From Roseicyclus amphidinii (GTDB lineage: Bacteria; Pseudomonadota; Alphaproteobacteria; Rhodobacterales; Rhodobacteraceae): DNA of 53,376 bases. Positions 8,059-17,921 of the stretch are shown piece after piece (position 1 is the first letter of the stretch; each line of letters starts with the position of its first letter). Location of the stretch: contig NZ_JASJOE010000024.1 of assembly GCF_030163755.1 (NCBI RefSeq), forward strand, positions 1-53,376. The letters run 5' to 3'. Below the pieces are notes generated by a model that ran no database searches, had not been told where the DNA came from, and saw nothing but the letters and a program-made list of their open reading frames with translations. Both the position numbers and the translations under genes were made by a program.

Positions 8059-8589
8059 CTAGAGCGCCTCGGCTTCTGCGGGTCCGATCTTACGCAGACC
8101 GAAGAGGAATTTCGAGACGGCCACGACGATGGGGTAGATCGCCGCGGTGACAATCGCGTGAGCAAGCTCGAGCCCGAGCGAGGGCAGATCGACCATCAGC
8201 ATCCAGAGAAGAAGCCGGTTGAGAACGATCATCGTCAGCACCGCGCCCGCGAAGGCGGACCATTCCACGAGAAAGGGAAATTCGGTCATCGTCAGGCGGC
8301 GGCGACGCAGACTTTCGGAGACGACGATCACGAGTAGCGTCCAGAGGCCGGGCGGACGCTGGAACAGGAAATCGGCCAGCAGGAACACGACGAGGATCGC
8401 GCCCAGCGGCACCACCGCGGGTTGCCGCAGCAGCCAGGCCAGCGTCAGCGCCAGCAGCAGGTCCGGCCCCGGCAGGCCGTATTCGTCAAGGCCCAGGGGG
8501 AGCATCTTGAACGAGATCACCACGAGGCACAGCGCCACGAAGAGGATCCGGTAGGTCCAGACATGGCGGGGCGAGGAGAGGGGGGTCAT
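8059..8589 (-). CDS. mreD: Rod shape-determining protein MreD
   Basis: A 176-residue integral membrane protein with five or six predicted helices and little conserved sequence, as usual for MreD. The call rests on hydropathy plus position: it overlaps mreC by 4 bp and ends 3 bp before mrdA. It links the MreB filament to RodA/PBP2 in the elongasome. The only polar stretch is the loop around SESLRRRRLTMTEF. Confidence 0.88.
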   Translation of the reverse strand: MTPLSSPRHVWTYRILFVALCLVVISFKMLPLGLDEYGLPGPDLLLALTLAWLLRQPAVVPLGAILVVFLLADFLFQRPPGLWTLLVIVVSESLRRRRLTMTEFPFLVEWSAFAGAVLTMIVLNRLLLWMLMVDLPSLGLELAHAIVTAAIYPIVVAVSKFLFGLRKIGPAEAEAL

Positions 8590-9539
8590 TCAAGCCCCCC
8601 CTCGGGAAGAAGGCGCGCGGCCTGGTCGGGGCGCGGCTGCGGCGCGGTGCCCGGCGGCAGGACGAAGCCTTCGGGCGGGGGCCAGGGCGGACCGATCAGC
8701 TCGCCGGGATCGGCCAGCGCGGTGCCGGGGTGGCTGCGCATCACGCGCAGGAAACTCAGTCGGGCCATGTCGGCGGCCAGCCGCGCGCGCAGGCGGCGGT
8801 CGGTCGTCTCGATCACCTGACCCACCAGCAGGCCGGGCGGAAACAGGCCACCATCGCCGGAGGTCACGATACGGTCGCCCGCGCTGATATCCTCGGGCGT
8901 CTCGAGGAACTCGAGGATCGGCGTCTGGGTGTTGTCCCCCATCAGGAGCGCCTGTTGCCCCGAAGGCTGGATCGTCACCGGAACGCGGCTGTTGGTGTCG
9001 GTCAGCAAGAGAACGCGCGCCGTGCGCTCGCCCACGCCCGAGATGCGGCCGACCACGCCCAGCCCGTCCATCGTCGCCCAACCGTCGAGAATGCCGTCGC
9101 GCGCGCCGACGTTCAGCAGGACGGAGCGGCGGAAGGGGCTGCCGCTGTCGGCCATGACGATGCCGGTGACGAAGGTCAGTTCCGGGTCCAGCTGCACGCG
9201 GTTCAGGTCCAGAAGCCGGGCGTTCTCCTGTTCGAGCTGCAGCGCCGCCTCGCGCCAGGATCGCATCTGCTGCAACTCGCGGCGCAATTGCTGGTTCTGC
9301 TCGTAGAGCCGCGCGTAGCTCTGGAAATCGTCGAGCATCCGCGCCAGCCCGGTCACCGGGGCCATGGCCCATTCCATGTTGGGCACCACGCGGTCGACGA
9401 TGGCGGCCCGCAGCCGCTCGACCCGCGGGTTGTCGATGCGCCAGACCAACACGAGGGCGACCAGCAACAGGACAAGCACCGTCACCAGCAAGCGCCGGAC
9501 GGGGCGGGTATGGGTCGCGTCATACGTCTCCCGTGCCAT
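8586..9539 (-). CDS. mreC: Rod shape-determining protein MreC
   Basis: A 317-residue periplasmic scaffold protein. One transmembrane helix (about 17-33) is followed by a coiled coil of about 35 residues (around YEQNQQLRRELQQMR) and then the two beta-barrel domains. FVTGIVMADSGSPFRRSVLLN, the segment before NVGARDGI, is typical. The C-terminal tail is Pro-rich. It follows mreB by 42 bp and overlaps mreD. Confidence 0.93.
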   Translation of the reverse strand: MARETYDATHTRPVRRLLVTVLVLLLVALVLVWRIDNPRVERLRAAIVDRVVPNMEWAMAPVTGLARMLDDFQSYARLYEQNQQLRRELQQMRSWREAALQLEQENARLLDLNRVQLDPELTFVTGIVMADSGSPFRRSVLLNVGARDGILDGWATMDGLGVVGRISGVGERTARVLLLTDTNSRVPVTIQPSGQQALLMGDNTQTPILEFLETPEDISAGDRIVTSGDGGLFPPGLLVGQVIETTDRRLRARLAADMARLSFLRVMRSHPGTALADPGELIGPPWPPPEGFVLPPGTAPQPRPDQAARLLPEGGLE

Positions 9540-9581
9540 GTCGCTCCTTCAGGCAGGCCGCGCAGGGGGCTTGGTCGGGTG

Positions 9582-10835
<1,254 letters not shown>

Positions 10836-11426
10836 CTAGCGGGCCCGGATCGTGTCGAAGAACACACCCGTCACCGGGTCACCCCGGTCATCCAAACGGA
10901 TGGCGGCGAGGTTCAACCCAAGGCCCGGCGCATAAACATAATCGAAGTTGGTGTCCGAAAACCCGCTCAGCCGCTGTTCCGACCGCACGATCCAAACCCT
11001 ATAGGTGCACTCTCCGACGGTCTGTTCACCGTCCTCCAGCCGGGTGATCGAAACCGTTCCATCCGCGATTTCCGAGCCATCGTACAAAAGTCGCAGCGTG
11101 CTGTGCCATAGTTGACCGATCTGTAGCGCGTCGAGGGTCGACGGGTCTGTTTCATAAACCAGTTCCAGTGTGCCACTCTCGTCGATGCGATGCGTTACGG
11201 CCAAAGCATGAGCATATATTGCGGAGACATCCGAAACCTCACCGTCGCGCTCTGTCATCCGCGCTTCGGTAAGGCCTTGATCGGTTGTGGTCCAAACTGT
11301 GCCGAGGAACGGATCGTTGCGCTTCAGTTCGATGCCATGCGCCAAGTCAGCCTGGGTGGGGCAGGCTGCACAGGCGGCAGACGCAGCGAGAGACCACGCG
11401 ACAATGCCGGGTATCGGGTTTTTCAC
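10836..11426 (-). CDS. Exported protein of unknown function, coupled to leuA
   Basis: A 196-residue protein not assigned to a family. It begins with a probable Sec signal peptide (MKNPIPGIVAWSLAASAAC, cleavage likely after ACA). The mature part is rich in beta-type sequence and has three Cys. The GTG start shares a base with the leuA stop (TAGTG), so it is probably translated by reinitiation after LeuA. It has no evident role in leucine synthesis. It could be a periplasmic domain related to lipid- or envelope-binding proteins, but no motif supports that. Confidence 0.6.
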   Translation of the reverse strand: MKNPIPGIVAWSLAASAACAACPTQADLAHGIELKRNDPFLGTVWTTTDQGLTEARMTERDGEVSDVSAIYAHALAVTHRIDESGTLELVYETDPSTLDALQIGQLWHSTLRLLYDGSEIADGTVSITRLEDGEQTVGECTYRVWIVRSEQRLSGFSDTNFDYVYAPGLGLNLAAIRLDDRGDPVTGVFFDTIRAR

Positions 11427-12991
11427 TACCCAACGTCCTTGTAGGACACTTCCTTGGTGTCGCTGCCCAGCTTCTCGCGCCGTACGATCAAGCGGTTGAG
11501 CGCGTTCACATAGGCCTTGACGCTGGCGACCACCGTATCGGTATCCGCCGACTGGCCCGTGGCGATGCGCCCGTCCTCTTCGATGCGCACGGTCACGGTG
11601 GCCTGCGCGTCCATGCCTTCGGTCACCGCGCTGACCTGGTAGAGGTTCAGCACCGCGTCGTTGGGATAAAGCGCCTTGACCGCGTTGAAGGCGGCATCGA
11701 CCGGACCATCCCCTTGGGCCGTCGCCTGCCGGTCCTTGTCGCCCACGCGCAGCGTGATGTCGGCCGATTGCGGCGCCTCGGTCCCGCAGATCACGCGCAG
11801 GAACTTCAGCTCGAGGTGATCCTCGGTGCCCGCCGCCGCCGCATCCGTCACCAGTGCGATCAGGTCGTCGTCGAACACCTCTTTCTTGCGGTCGGCCAGT
11901 GCCTTGAACCGCACGAAAAGGTCGTTGAGCTGGTTGTCGACCATGTCGAAGCCCAGGTCCTTGAGCTTCGCGCGCAGCGCGGCCCGGCCCGAATGCTTGC
12001 CCAGGGGCAGCGAGGTGCCGGCAAGGCCCACGTCCTCGGGGCGCATGATCTCGAACGTGTCGGCCGATTTCAGCATCCCGTCCTGGTGGATGCCCGACTC
12101 GTGCGCGAAGGCGTTCTTGCCGACGATCGCCTTGTTGGGCTGAACGGCAAAGCCCGAGACGGTCGAGACCCGGCGCGAGATGTGCATGATCTTGGTCGTG
12201 TCGATGCCGGTCGAATAGGGCATGATGTCGTGGCGCACCTTCATGGCCATCACGACCTCTTCCAGCGCGGTGTTGCCCGCGCGCTCGCCCAGCCCGTTGA
12301 CCGTGCATTCGATCTGCCGCGCGCCGCCCGCGACTGCGGCCAGCGCGTTGGCCGTCGCCATGCCCAGGTCGTTGTGGCAATGGGTGGCGAAGATCACGTC
12401 CTCGGCGCCCGGCACCTCGGCGATCAGCCGCCGGATCAGGTCGGCGCTTTCCACCGGTGCCGTGTAGCCCACCGTGTCGGGGATGTTGATCGTCGTGGCC
12501 CCGGCCTTGATGGCGATCTCGACCACGCGGGCGAGATAGCCCCACTCCGTCCGCGTCGCGTCCATCGGCGACCATTGCACGTTGTCGCAGAGGTTGCGGG
12601 CGTGGGTCACCGTCTCGTGGATGCGCTCGGCCATTTCGTCCATGGTCAGGTTCGGAATGGCGCGATGCTGCGGGCTTGTGCCGATGAAGGTGTGGATGCG
12701 GGGGGATTTGGCGTGCTTCACCGCCTCCCAGCAGCGGTCGATGTCCTTGAAATTCGCCCGCGCCAGCCCGCAGATCGTGGCCTGCTTCGCCAGTTTGGCG
12801 ATCTCGGACACGGCGGCGAAATCGCCTTCGGAGGCGATGGGGAACCCGGCCTCGATGATGTCGACGCCCATCTCGTCGAGCAGCGCCGCGATCTCCAGCT
12901 TTTCCTCGTGGCTCATGGTCGCGCCGGGCGATTGCTCGCCGTCGCGCAGCGTCGTGTCGAAAATCAGGACGCGGTTCTTGTCGGTGGTCAT
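11426..12991 (-). CDS. leuA: 2-isopropylmalate synthase
   Basis: A 521-residue enzyme catalysing the first committed step of leucine synthesis (acetyl-CoA + 2-oxoisovalerate). The TIM-barrel metal site is visible in [13 protein letters not shown] (11-23, D12) and HCHND (204-208). The long C-terminal LeuA regulatory domain, which binds leucine, is present, so feedback inhibition is expected. AAGGA 9 nt before the ATG is the ribosome-binding site, and its sequence is complementary to the leader peptide's Leu codon region. No leuB/C/D is nearby. Confidence 0.96.
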   Translation of the reverse strand: MTTDKNRVLIFDTTLRDGEQSPGATMSHEEKLEIAALLDEMGVDIIEAGFPIASEGDFAAVSEIAKLAKQATICGLARANFKDIDRCWEAVKHAKSPRIHTFIGTSPQHRAIPNLTMDEMAERIHETVTHARNLCDNVQWSPMDATRTEWGYLARVVEIAIKAGATTINIPDTVGYTAPVESADLIRRLIAEVPGAEDVIFATHCHNDLGMATANALAAVAGGARQIECTVNGLGERAGNTALEEVVMAMKVRHDIMPYSTGIDTTKIMHISRRVSTVSGFAVQPNKAIVGKNAFAHESGIHQDGMLKSADTFEIMRPEDVGLAGTSLPLGKHSGRAALRAKLKDLGFDMVDNQLNDLFVRFKALADRKKEVFDDDLIALVTDAAAAGTEDHLELKFLRVICGTEAPQSADITLRVGDKDRQATAQGDGPVDAAFNAVKALYPNDAVLNLYQVSAVTEGMDAQATVTVRIEEDGRIATGQSADTDTVVASVKAYVNALNRLIVRREKLGSDTKEVSYKDVG

Positions 12992-13064
12992 GTCGTGTAG
13001 TCCTTAGCTGAGTGCGTTTCTCCGGCGCTGTCCCTCCCCTGAGCGGTCGCGCCGAATGGCACGC
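12992..13064 (-). promoter_or_regulatory. leuA leader with alternative hairpins and SD-sequestering stem
   Basis: Three complementarities are seen in the minus-strand RNA. CTGAGCG (13068-13062) pairs with CGCTCAG (13045-13039). TTCGGCGC (13056-13049) pairs with GCGCCGGA (13028-13021, one G-U); its 5' arm lies in the first loop, so the two hairpins compete. TCCTTAGC (13081-13074, within the leader's Leu codons) pairs perfectly with GCTAAGGA (13008-13001), which contains the leuA Shine-Dalgarno sequence. No U-tract follows either hairpin, so control of translation is more likely than simple termination. Confidence 0.6.
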
Positions 13065-13151
13065 TCAGAGGCGGCTAAGGAGAAGAAGACCACGCAGCGG
13101 CAGACGGGCCCGGGGGGCCGCAAGGGTCGCAATATGTGTCTGCGTCGTCAT
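13065..13151 (-). CDS. leuL: leuA leader peptide (leucine attenuation)
   Basis: A 28-codon open frame 73 bp upstream of leuA with eight leucines, including four in a row (CTT CTT CTC CTT) near the end: ...LPLRGLLLLSRL-stop. Such Leu runs ahead of leuA are the hallmark of ribosome-mediated attenuation. No Shine-Dalgarno sequence precedes the ATG. A TATCTT box ends 9 bp before it, with a weak TTTTCA 16 bp further up, so the transcript may start at or next to the ATG (leaderless translation). The Leu run overlaps the sequence that can pair with the leuA ribosome-binding site. Confidence 0.75.
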   Translation of the reverse strand: MTTQTHIATLAAPRARLPLRGLLLLSRL

Positions 13152-13244
13152 GGGGCCGGAAGATACCGATCCGGACGCATTTGAAAACCCCCAATCGGGT
13201 CAGGGGGATTGACCGGTCCTCCGCGCGGCATAGCTGCACCCGCC

Positions 13245-13910
13245 ATGATGGATGCATTGGTGATCGGGGCTTCGGGCGGCATCGGCCGCGCCGTGGCGGA
13301 TGAGATGGAAACGCGCGGCGGCAGGGTCACGCGGCTCTCGCGGGCCGTGGACGGGCTGGACGTGACGGACGCCGCCAGCGTGGCGCGCGTCATGGGCGCG
13401 CTGACGGGGCCGTTCCAGACCGTCTTCGTCTCGGTGGGCATCCTTGCCCCCGAGGGCGGCGCGCCGGAAAAGCAGCTGGCCGCGATCGACCCCGAGGCGA
13501 TGGCGCGGGTCTTTGCGGTCAACACCATTGGCGTGGCTCATGTTCTGAGCCACCTGCCACGGCTGTTGCCCAAGCGCGGGCGTTCGGTGACCGGGGTCTT
13601 GACCGCGCGCGTCGGCTCCATCGGCGACAACCGGATGGGCGGGTGGCATTCCTACCGCGCCTCGAAGGCCGCGTTGAACCAGATCGTGCATGGCGCGGCC
13701 ATCGAGTTGGGCCGGTCGCACCGGGACGCGGTCGTCGCGTCGCTGCACCCCGGCACGGTCGCCACGCCGTTCACCGCGGGCTACGACCCGAAGCACGGCA
13801 AAGTCACCGCCGAGGAGGCCGCGCGCAATCTCTGCGACGTGATGGAGCGGCTGACCGTCGACCAGTCCGGCGGGTTCTACGACTATTCCGGCGCGGAGAT
13901 CCCGTGGTGA
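13245..13910 (+). CDS. Short-chain dehydrogenase/reductase (CsgA-like)
   Basis: A 221-residue classical SDR. The nucleotide loop is GASGGIG (8-14), the NN-type residue is N93, and the catalytic residues are S125, Y137 and K141 (YRASK). It lacks a long C-terminus and resembles small SDRs often found beside cryptochrome/photolyase genes; the substrate is unknown. The next gene starts with GTG inside its stop (GTGA), so the two are coupled. It diverges from the leuL-leuA transcript, sharing a ~90-bp promoter region. An ATG one codon downstream is an equally good start. Confidence 0.85.
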   Translation: MMDALVIGASGGIGRAVADEMETRGGRVTRLSRAVDGLDVTDAASVARVMGALTGPFQTVFVSVGILAPEGGAPEKQLAAIDPEAMARVFAVNTIGVAHVLSHLPRLLPKRGRSVTGVLTARVGSIGDNRMGGWHSYRASKAALNQIVHGAAIELGRSHRDAVVASLHPGTVATPFTAGYDPKHGKVTAEEAARNLCDVMERLTVDQSGGFYDYSGAEIPW

Positions 13911-15433
13911 GCCGTCTTGTCCTGATCCTCGGCGATCAGCTGTCCGAGGAGATCGCCGCCCTGCGCGAGGCCGACCGCGCCACCGATACCGTCGTCATGG
14001 CCGAGGTGATGGACGAGGCCTCCTACGTTCCCCACCATCCCCGGAAGATCGCCTTCCTCTTCGCCGCGATGCGGAAATTCGCGGCGCATCTGGAGGGGCA
14101 GGGCTGGCGCGTCCGCTACACGCGGCTCGACGATCCCGACAACGCGGGCTCCATCCCCGGCGAGCTCTTGCGCCGCGCCGAGGAAACCGGGGCCACCGAA
14201 GTGCTGGCCATCGAGCCGGGCGAGTTCCGCCTGATCGCCGCGCTGGAGGATTGCCCGATCCCCGTCCACCTTTTCCCCGACGACCGGTTCCTCTGTTCCC
14301 ATGCCGAGTTCGACCAATGGGCCGAGGGGCGAAAAGAGCTGCGGATGGAATGGTTCTACCGCGAGATGCGGCGCAAGACCGGCCTGTTGATGGCGGGCGA
14401 CAAGCCCGAGGGCGGGAAGTGGAACTACGACCACGACAACCGCAAACCAGCCCCCGACGAGATCACGTTCCGCGGGCCGATGCAGTTCACCCCCGACGAC
14501 ACCGTCGAGGAGGTTCTGGCACTGGTCGAGGCGCGCTTCCCCGAGAATTTCGGCACGCTGCGCCCCTTCTGGTTCGCCACCGACCGCGCGCAGGCGCGGC
14601 AGGCGCTGGCGCATTTCACCGCTCATGCGCTGCCCCGCTTCGGCGATTACCAGGACGCGATGCTGGACGGGAACCGGTTCCTCTATCACGCGGTCATCTC
14701 GATGTATCTCAACGCCGGTCTCCTTGGCTGGCAGGAGATCTGCGAAGCCGCCGAAGCCGCCTACACCGCCGGCGACGCGCCGCTGAACGCGGTCGAGGGG
14801 TTCATCCGCCAGATCATCGGCTGGCGCGAATACATGCGCGGCATCTACTTCCGCGAAGGGCCGGACTACACGCGCCGCAACGCGCTGGACCACCAGCGCA
14901 AGCTTCCCGGTTTCTACTGGACCGCCGACACCGACATGCGCTGCATGGCCCGCGCCATCGAACAGACCCGCGACGAGGCCTATGCCCATCATATCCAGCG
15001 GCTGATGGTGACCGGCAACTTCGCCCTTCTCGCGGGGATCGACCCGCACGAGGTTCATGAATGGTATCTGGCCGTCTACGCCGATGCCTATGAATGGGTC
15101 GAGGCACCCAACGTGATCGGCATGAGCCAGTTCGCCGATGGCGGGATCGTCGGGTCGAAACCCTATGTCTCGGGCGGCAACTACATCAACAAGATGTCGG
15201 ATTACTGCAAGGGATGCGCCTACGAGGTCGGGGAGAAGACCGGGGACAAGGCCTGCCCGTTCAACTACCTCTACTGGGCGTTCCTGCACCGCCACCGCGA
15301 CCGGTTCGGCAAGAACCCCCGCATGGCGCAGATGTATCGCACCTGGATGCGGATGTCGGACGAGAAGCGGCAGGCGACGCTCGACAGCGCCGAGGCGTTC
15401 CTCGGCAAACTCGACACGGGCGCGCGCGTCTGA
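13907..15433 (+). CDS. Iron-sulfur bacterial cryptochrome/photolyase (PhrB/CryB class)
   Basis: A 508-residue flavoprotein of the FeS-BCP class, which includes the Agrobacterium (6-4) photolyase PhrB and Rhodobacter CryB. It has an N-terminal Rossmann antenna domain (LVLILGDQLS) and a C-terminal FAD domain. The four cluster cysteines are C346, C434, C437 and C450. Their spacing (88, 3, 13) equals that of C350/C438/C441/C454 in PhrB, so the [4Fe-4S] site is intact. GWREYMRG and WKW-type FAD-domain blocks are present. Whether it repairs (6-4) lesions, signals blue light, or both cannot be read from sequence. GTG start, coupled to the SDR. Confidence 0.92.
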   Translation: MSRLVLILGDQLSEEIAALREADRATDTVVMAEVMDEASYVPHHPRKIAFLFAAMRKFAAHLEGQGWRVRYTRLDDPDNAGSIPGELLRRAEETGATEVLAIEPGEFRLIAALEDCPIPVHLFPDDRFLCSHAEFDQWAEGRKELRMEWFYREMRRKTGLLMAGDKPEGGKWNYDHDNRKPAPDEITFRGPMQFTPDDTVEEVLALVEARFPENFGTLRPFWFATDRAQARQALAHFTAHALPRFGDYQDAMLDGNRFLYHAVISMYLNAGLLGWQEICEAAEAAYTAGDAPLNAVEGFIRQIIGWREYMRGIYFREGPDYTRRNALDHQRKLPGFYWTADTDMRCMARAIEQTRDEAYAHHIQRLMVTGNFALLAGIDPHEVHEWYLAVYADAYEWVEAPNVIGMSQFADGGIVGSKPYVSGGNYINKMSDYCKGCAYEVGEKTGDKACPFNYLYWAFLHRHRDRFGKNPRMAQMYRTWMRMSDEKRQATLDSAEAFLGKLDTGARV

Positions 15434-15529
15434 GGGCGCTTGACGGCAAGCGCGCCGCGCCCCATCTGCGAGCGACGCGCGGACGGAATTGATCCACGGC
15501 CCGCGCCCCCCTCTCGCAGGACATGCAAG

Positions 15530-16081
15530 ATGATCGCCGTTCATTCCGTGAGCGATGCCTTCTCGGGTGCCGAATGCGCCCGGCTTCTCGACCTCGTGGC
15601 CGAAGCGCCCGCGCGCGATGCGGGCCTCGTGCGGCAGGCGCGCGACCACAATTTGCGCCGCGCCGACCTGGTGTGGCTCGACGAGGTCGAGGGGACCGAC
15701 TGGGTCATGGACCGGATGATCGCGCTGGTGCGCGACGCCAACCGCGATGTCTTCGACTTCGACATCAGCGATTTCGCCGAAAGCGCGCAGGTCGCCCGCT
15801 ACGGGGCCGAGCGCGAGGGGCATTTCGGCTGGCATTCCGACATCGGTGAGGGGCGGCTGGCGGAACGGCGCAAGCTGACCATCGTTGTTCAGCTGTCCGA
15901 GCCGGATGGCTACGCCGGCGGCGCGCTGGAGCTGATGCCGGGGGCGGGCGTGCTGACCGCCGAGCGCGCGCGGGGGGCGGCGGTTCTGTTTCCGTCCTTC
16001 GTGCTGCACCGGGTCACGCCAGTGACGGCGGGCGAGCGGCATTCGCTGACCGTCTGGTGCCACGGCGCGCCGTTCCGCTGA
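15530..16081 (+). CDS. 2OG-Fe(II) oxygenase (PKHD-type)
   Basis: A 183-residue non-haem iron dioxygenase. The iron ligands are H102 and D104 (FGWHSDIG) and H160 (VLHRVTPV). R170 in the GERHSLTVW segment is placed to bind 2-oxoglutarate. The length and the C-terminal SLTVW pattern fit prolyl-4-hydroxylase-like/PKHD proteins; the substrate is unknown. The start at 15530 has AGGA upstream. It follows the photolyase by 96 bp on the same strand, a gap containing no gene. Confidence 0.82.
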   Translation: MIAVHSVSDAFSGAECARLLDLVAEAPARDAGLVRQARDHNLRRADLVWLDEVEGTDWVMDRMIALVRDANRDVFDFDISDFAESAQVARYGAEREGHFGWHSDIGEGRLAERRKLTIVVQLSEPDGYAGGALELMPGAGVLTAERARGAAVLFPSFVLHRVTPVTAGERHSLTVWCHGAPFR

Positions 16082-16087
16082 CTGTTG

Positions 16088-16102
16088 CACACGGCAAGTG
16101 TG
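16088..16102. promoter_or_regulatory. Inverted repeat upstream of wrbA
   Basis: CACAC-ggcaa-GTGTG lies 7 bp after the oxygenase stop and 100 bp before wrbA. Flanking GTT and AAC extend the symmetry with a one-base offset. It is a possible regulator site; no regulator is adjacent. Confidence 0.25.
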
Positions 16103-16201
16103 AACCCTCGCACAGGCCCCTTGCACCGGCGCGGAATTGAGCGTGCGGCATTGCGGCGACATCTCTCGGACGAGACAATTTCAACGCAGGGAGACCCTGA
16201 C

Positions 16202-16792
16202 ATGTCCGACGTGAAACTCGCCGTCATCTTCTATTCGACCTATGGCACCAATCACCAGATGGCCGAGGTCGCCGCCGAGGCCGCCCGCGCTGCCGGGGCC
16301 GAGGTGCGCCTGCTGCGCCTGCCCGAAACCGCCCCCGCCGAGGTGGTCGCAGGCCAGGACGCCTGGAAGGCGCAGGCCGAGAAGACCGCCGACATCCCCG
16401 AAGTGACCCATGACGACATGGAATGGGCGAACGGCTACCTTTTCTCGGTGCCGACGCGCTACGGCGTGGTGGCCAGCCAGGCCCGCGCCTTCATCGACAC
16501 GCTGGGCGGGCTGTGGTTCGAGGGCAAGCTGGCCAACAAGACCTTCAGCGCGATGACCTCGGCCCAGAACACCCATGGCGGGCAGGAAACCACGCTGATC
16601 TCGCTCTACACCACCGCGATGCACTGGGGCGCGATCATCACCGCGCCGGGCTACACCGACCCGTGCCTCTTCGAGGCGGGCGGCAATCCCTACGGCACCT
16701 CGGCCAAGGCGGGCGAGGTCACTGACGAGGTCAAGGCCGCGATCCGCCACCAGGCGAAGCGCCAGGTGGAGCTGACCGCGAAACTGGCCTGA
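16202..16792 (+). CDS. wrbA: NAD(P)H:quinone oxidoreductase, WrbA type
   Basis: A 196-residue flavodoxin-like enzyme expected to reduce quinones by two electrons using FMN and NAD(P)H, protecting against redox cycling. The FMN phosphate loop is [11 protein letters not shown] near residues 11-21. [16 protein letters not shown] and the [12 protein letters not shown] segment are WrbA signatures. The ATG at 16202 follows GCAGGGAGA. It is slightly shorter than the common 200-residue form but complete. Ends at a strong hairpin. Confidence 0.9.
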   Translation: MSDVKLAVIFYSTYGTNHQMAEVAAEAARAAGAEVRLLRLPETAPAEVVAGQDAWKAQAEKTADIPEVTHDDMEWANGYLFSVPTRYGVVASQARAFIDTLGGLWFEGKLANKTFSAMTSAQNTHGGQETTLISLYTTAMHWGAIITAPGYTDPCLFEAGGNPYGTSAKAGEVTDEVKAAIRHQAKRQVELTAKLA

Positions 16793-16813
16793 TCCCTTCC
16801 CCGACCCGACATG

Positions 16814-16847
16814 AAAAAGGGCCGCGCGGGGTGACCGCGCGGCCCTT
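16814..16847. terminator. Bidirectional terminator between wrbA and the MBL gene
   Basis: A 13-bp stem (16817-16829 with 16835-16847) with a 5-nt loop. AAAAA precedes it, giving a U-tract for minus-strand transcripts of the MBL-fold gene, while the convergent wrbA transcript sees the same stem with only TT behind it. Confidence 0.8.
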
Positions 16848-16868
16848 CAGCTGTCAGGCGCGCCCTGT

Positions 16869-17792
16869 TCAGCCCATCAGCTGACCGGCCTCGGGCACCC
16901 AGCGGAACTCCGCCCCGTCGCGGCCTGTGTCGACGTAGCCCACCGCGGGGAAGGGCATGTGATAGCCCACCGCCGGGATGCGGTCGGCGGCGATCATGCC
17001 GAGGATGCGGCGGCGGCTTTCGGCGGCCATCGCCTTGTCGGCATCGAAGCGCACCTCCCAATCGGGGCGCGCCAGCGACCAGACCGGGTGGTTGGCGAGA
17101 TCGGCGAAGATGACAAGGCCCGCCCCCTCGCTCTCGAGGCGATAGACCATGTGCCCCGGCGTGTGGCCGAAGGCGGCCATGCCGGTGATCCCGCTGACCA
17201 CGTCCTGCCCGTCGCCGAGGAAGGTCATGTTCTCGGCCATGGGCCGCACGTTGGCGTCGAAGCCCTCGTTGCCCGCCGCGGCCCAGAAATCGTATTCCGC
17301 CTGCCCGGTCACGTAGCGCGCGTTGGCGAAGGTCGGCGCGCCCTCGGTCATCATGCCGCCGATATGGTCGCCATGCATGTGGGTCAGAACGACGATGTCG
17401 ATCTGATCGGGGCTGTAGCCCGCGGCGGCCAGCGCCTCGGTCGTGGCCGGGCCGTTCAGGCCGGTGTCGAACAGCACCAGCTCGGCGCCGGTGTTGACCA
17501 CGGTGGGGGTGAAGAAGAATTGCGAGACGTCGGGCGACAGGAAATTCGCCTCGCTGACGGCGGCGAACTCCTCGGGCGAGACATTCATCCCGAAAATCCC
17601 CTGCGGTTCCTCGCGGGGCGTGGTGCCGCCGAGGATCGTGGTCACCTCGAAGCCGCCAATCATGAAACGGCGGTGCCGGGCGAAGCTTGCGCCCATCATC
17701 GGCGCTTCGGCGGCGGCGGGGCGGGGCAGGGTGGCGGCAAGCGGCAGAGCCGCGCCGGAGGCCAGCAGCGTGCGACGTGTCAGATCGGTCAT
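16869..17792 (-). CDS. Tat-exported MBL-fold metallohydrolase
   Basis: A 307-residue metallo-beta-lactamase-fold protein. The N-terminus has a twin-arginine signal (TRRTLLASGAALPLA, cleavage near AAAEA), so it is folded before export to the periplasm. The zinc motif THMHGDH is at 137-143, with further ligands in the HTPGH and YHMPFP segments. This group is often annotated as lactonase-like or quorum-quenching hydrolase; that activity is not shown here. The ATG at 17792 follows GAGGGAGAG, which excludes the longer in-frame start. No partner gene is adjacent. Confidence 0.85.
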   Translation of the reverse strand: MTDLTRRTLLASGAALPLAATLPRPAAAEAPMMGASFARHRRFMIGGFEVTTILGGTTPREEPQGIFGMNVSPEEFAAVSEANFLSPDVSQFFFTPTVVNTGAELVLFDTGLNGPATTEALAAAGYSPDQIDIVVLTHMHGDHIGGMMTEGAPTFANARYVTGQAEYDFWAAAGNEGFDANVRPMAENMTFLGDGQDVVSGITGMAAFGHTPGHMVYRLESEGAGLVIFADLANHPVWSLARPDWEVRFDADKAMAAESRRRILGMIAADRIPAVGYHMPFPAVGYVDTGRDGAEFRWVPEAGQLMG

Positions 17793-17921
17793 GGCAGTCT
17801 CTCCCTCGGGGTTGGACGTGTGACGCGAAAGGTAGCACGCCCAGCCGCCCGGCCTGTCACGCCTTCGTGAAGGGGGTGGCGATGTCTGCACAGCACCTGT
17901 GCACGCGGTCGCGCGCGCGGA

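Noticed and set aside
12992-13064. Classical leu transcription terminator
   Set aside because: Two stable hairpins exist but neither is followed by a U-tract; translational control through the SD fits better.
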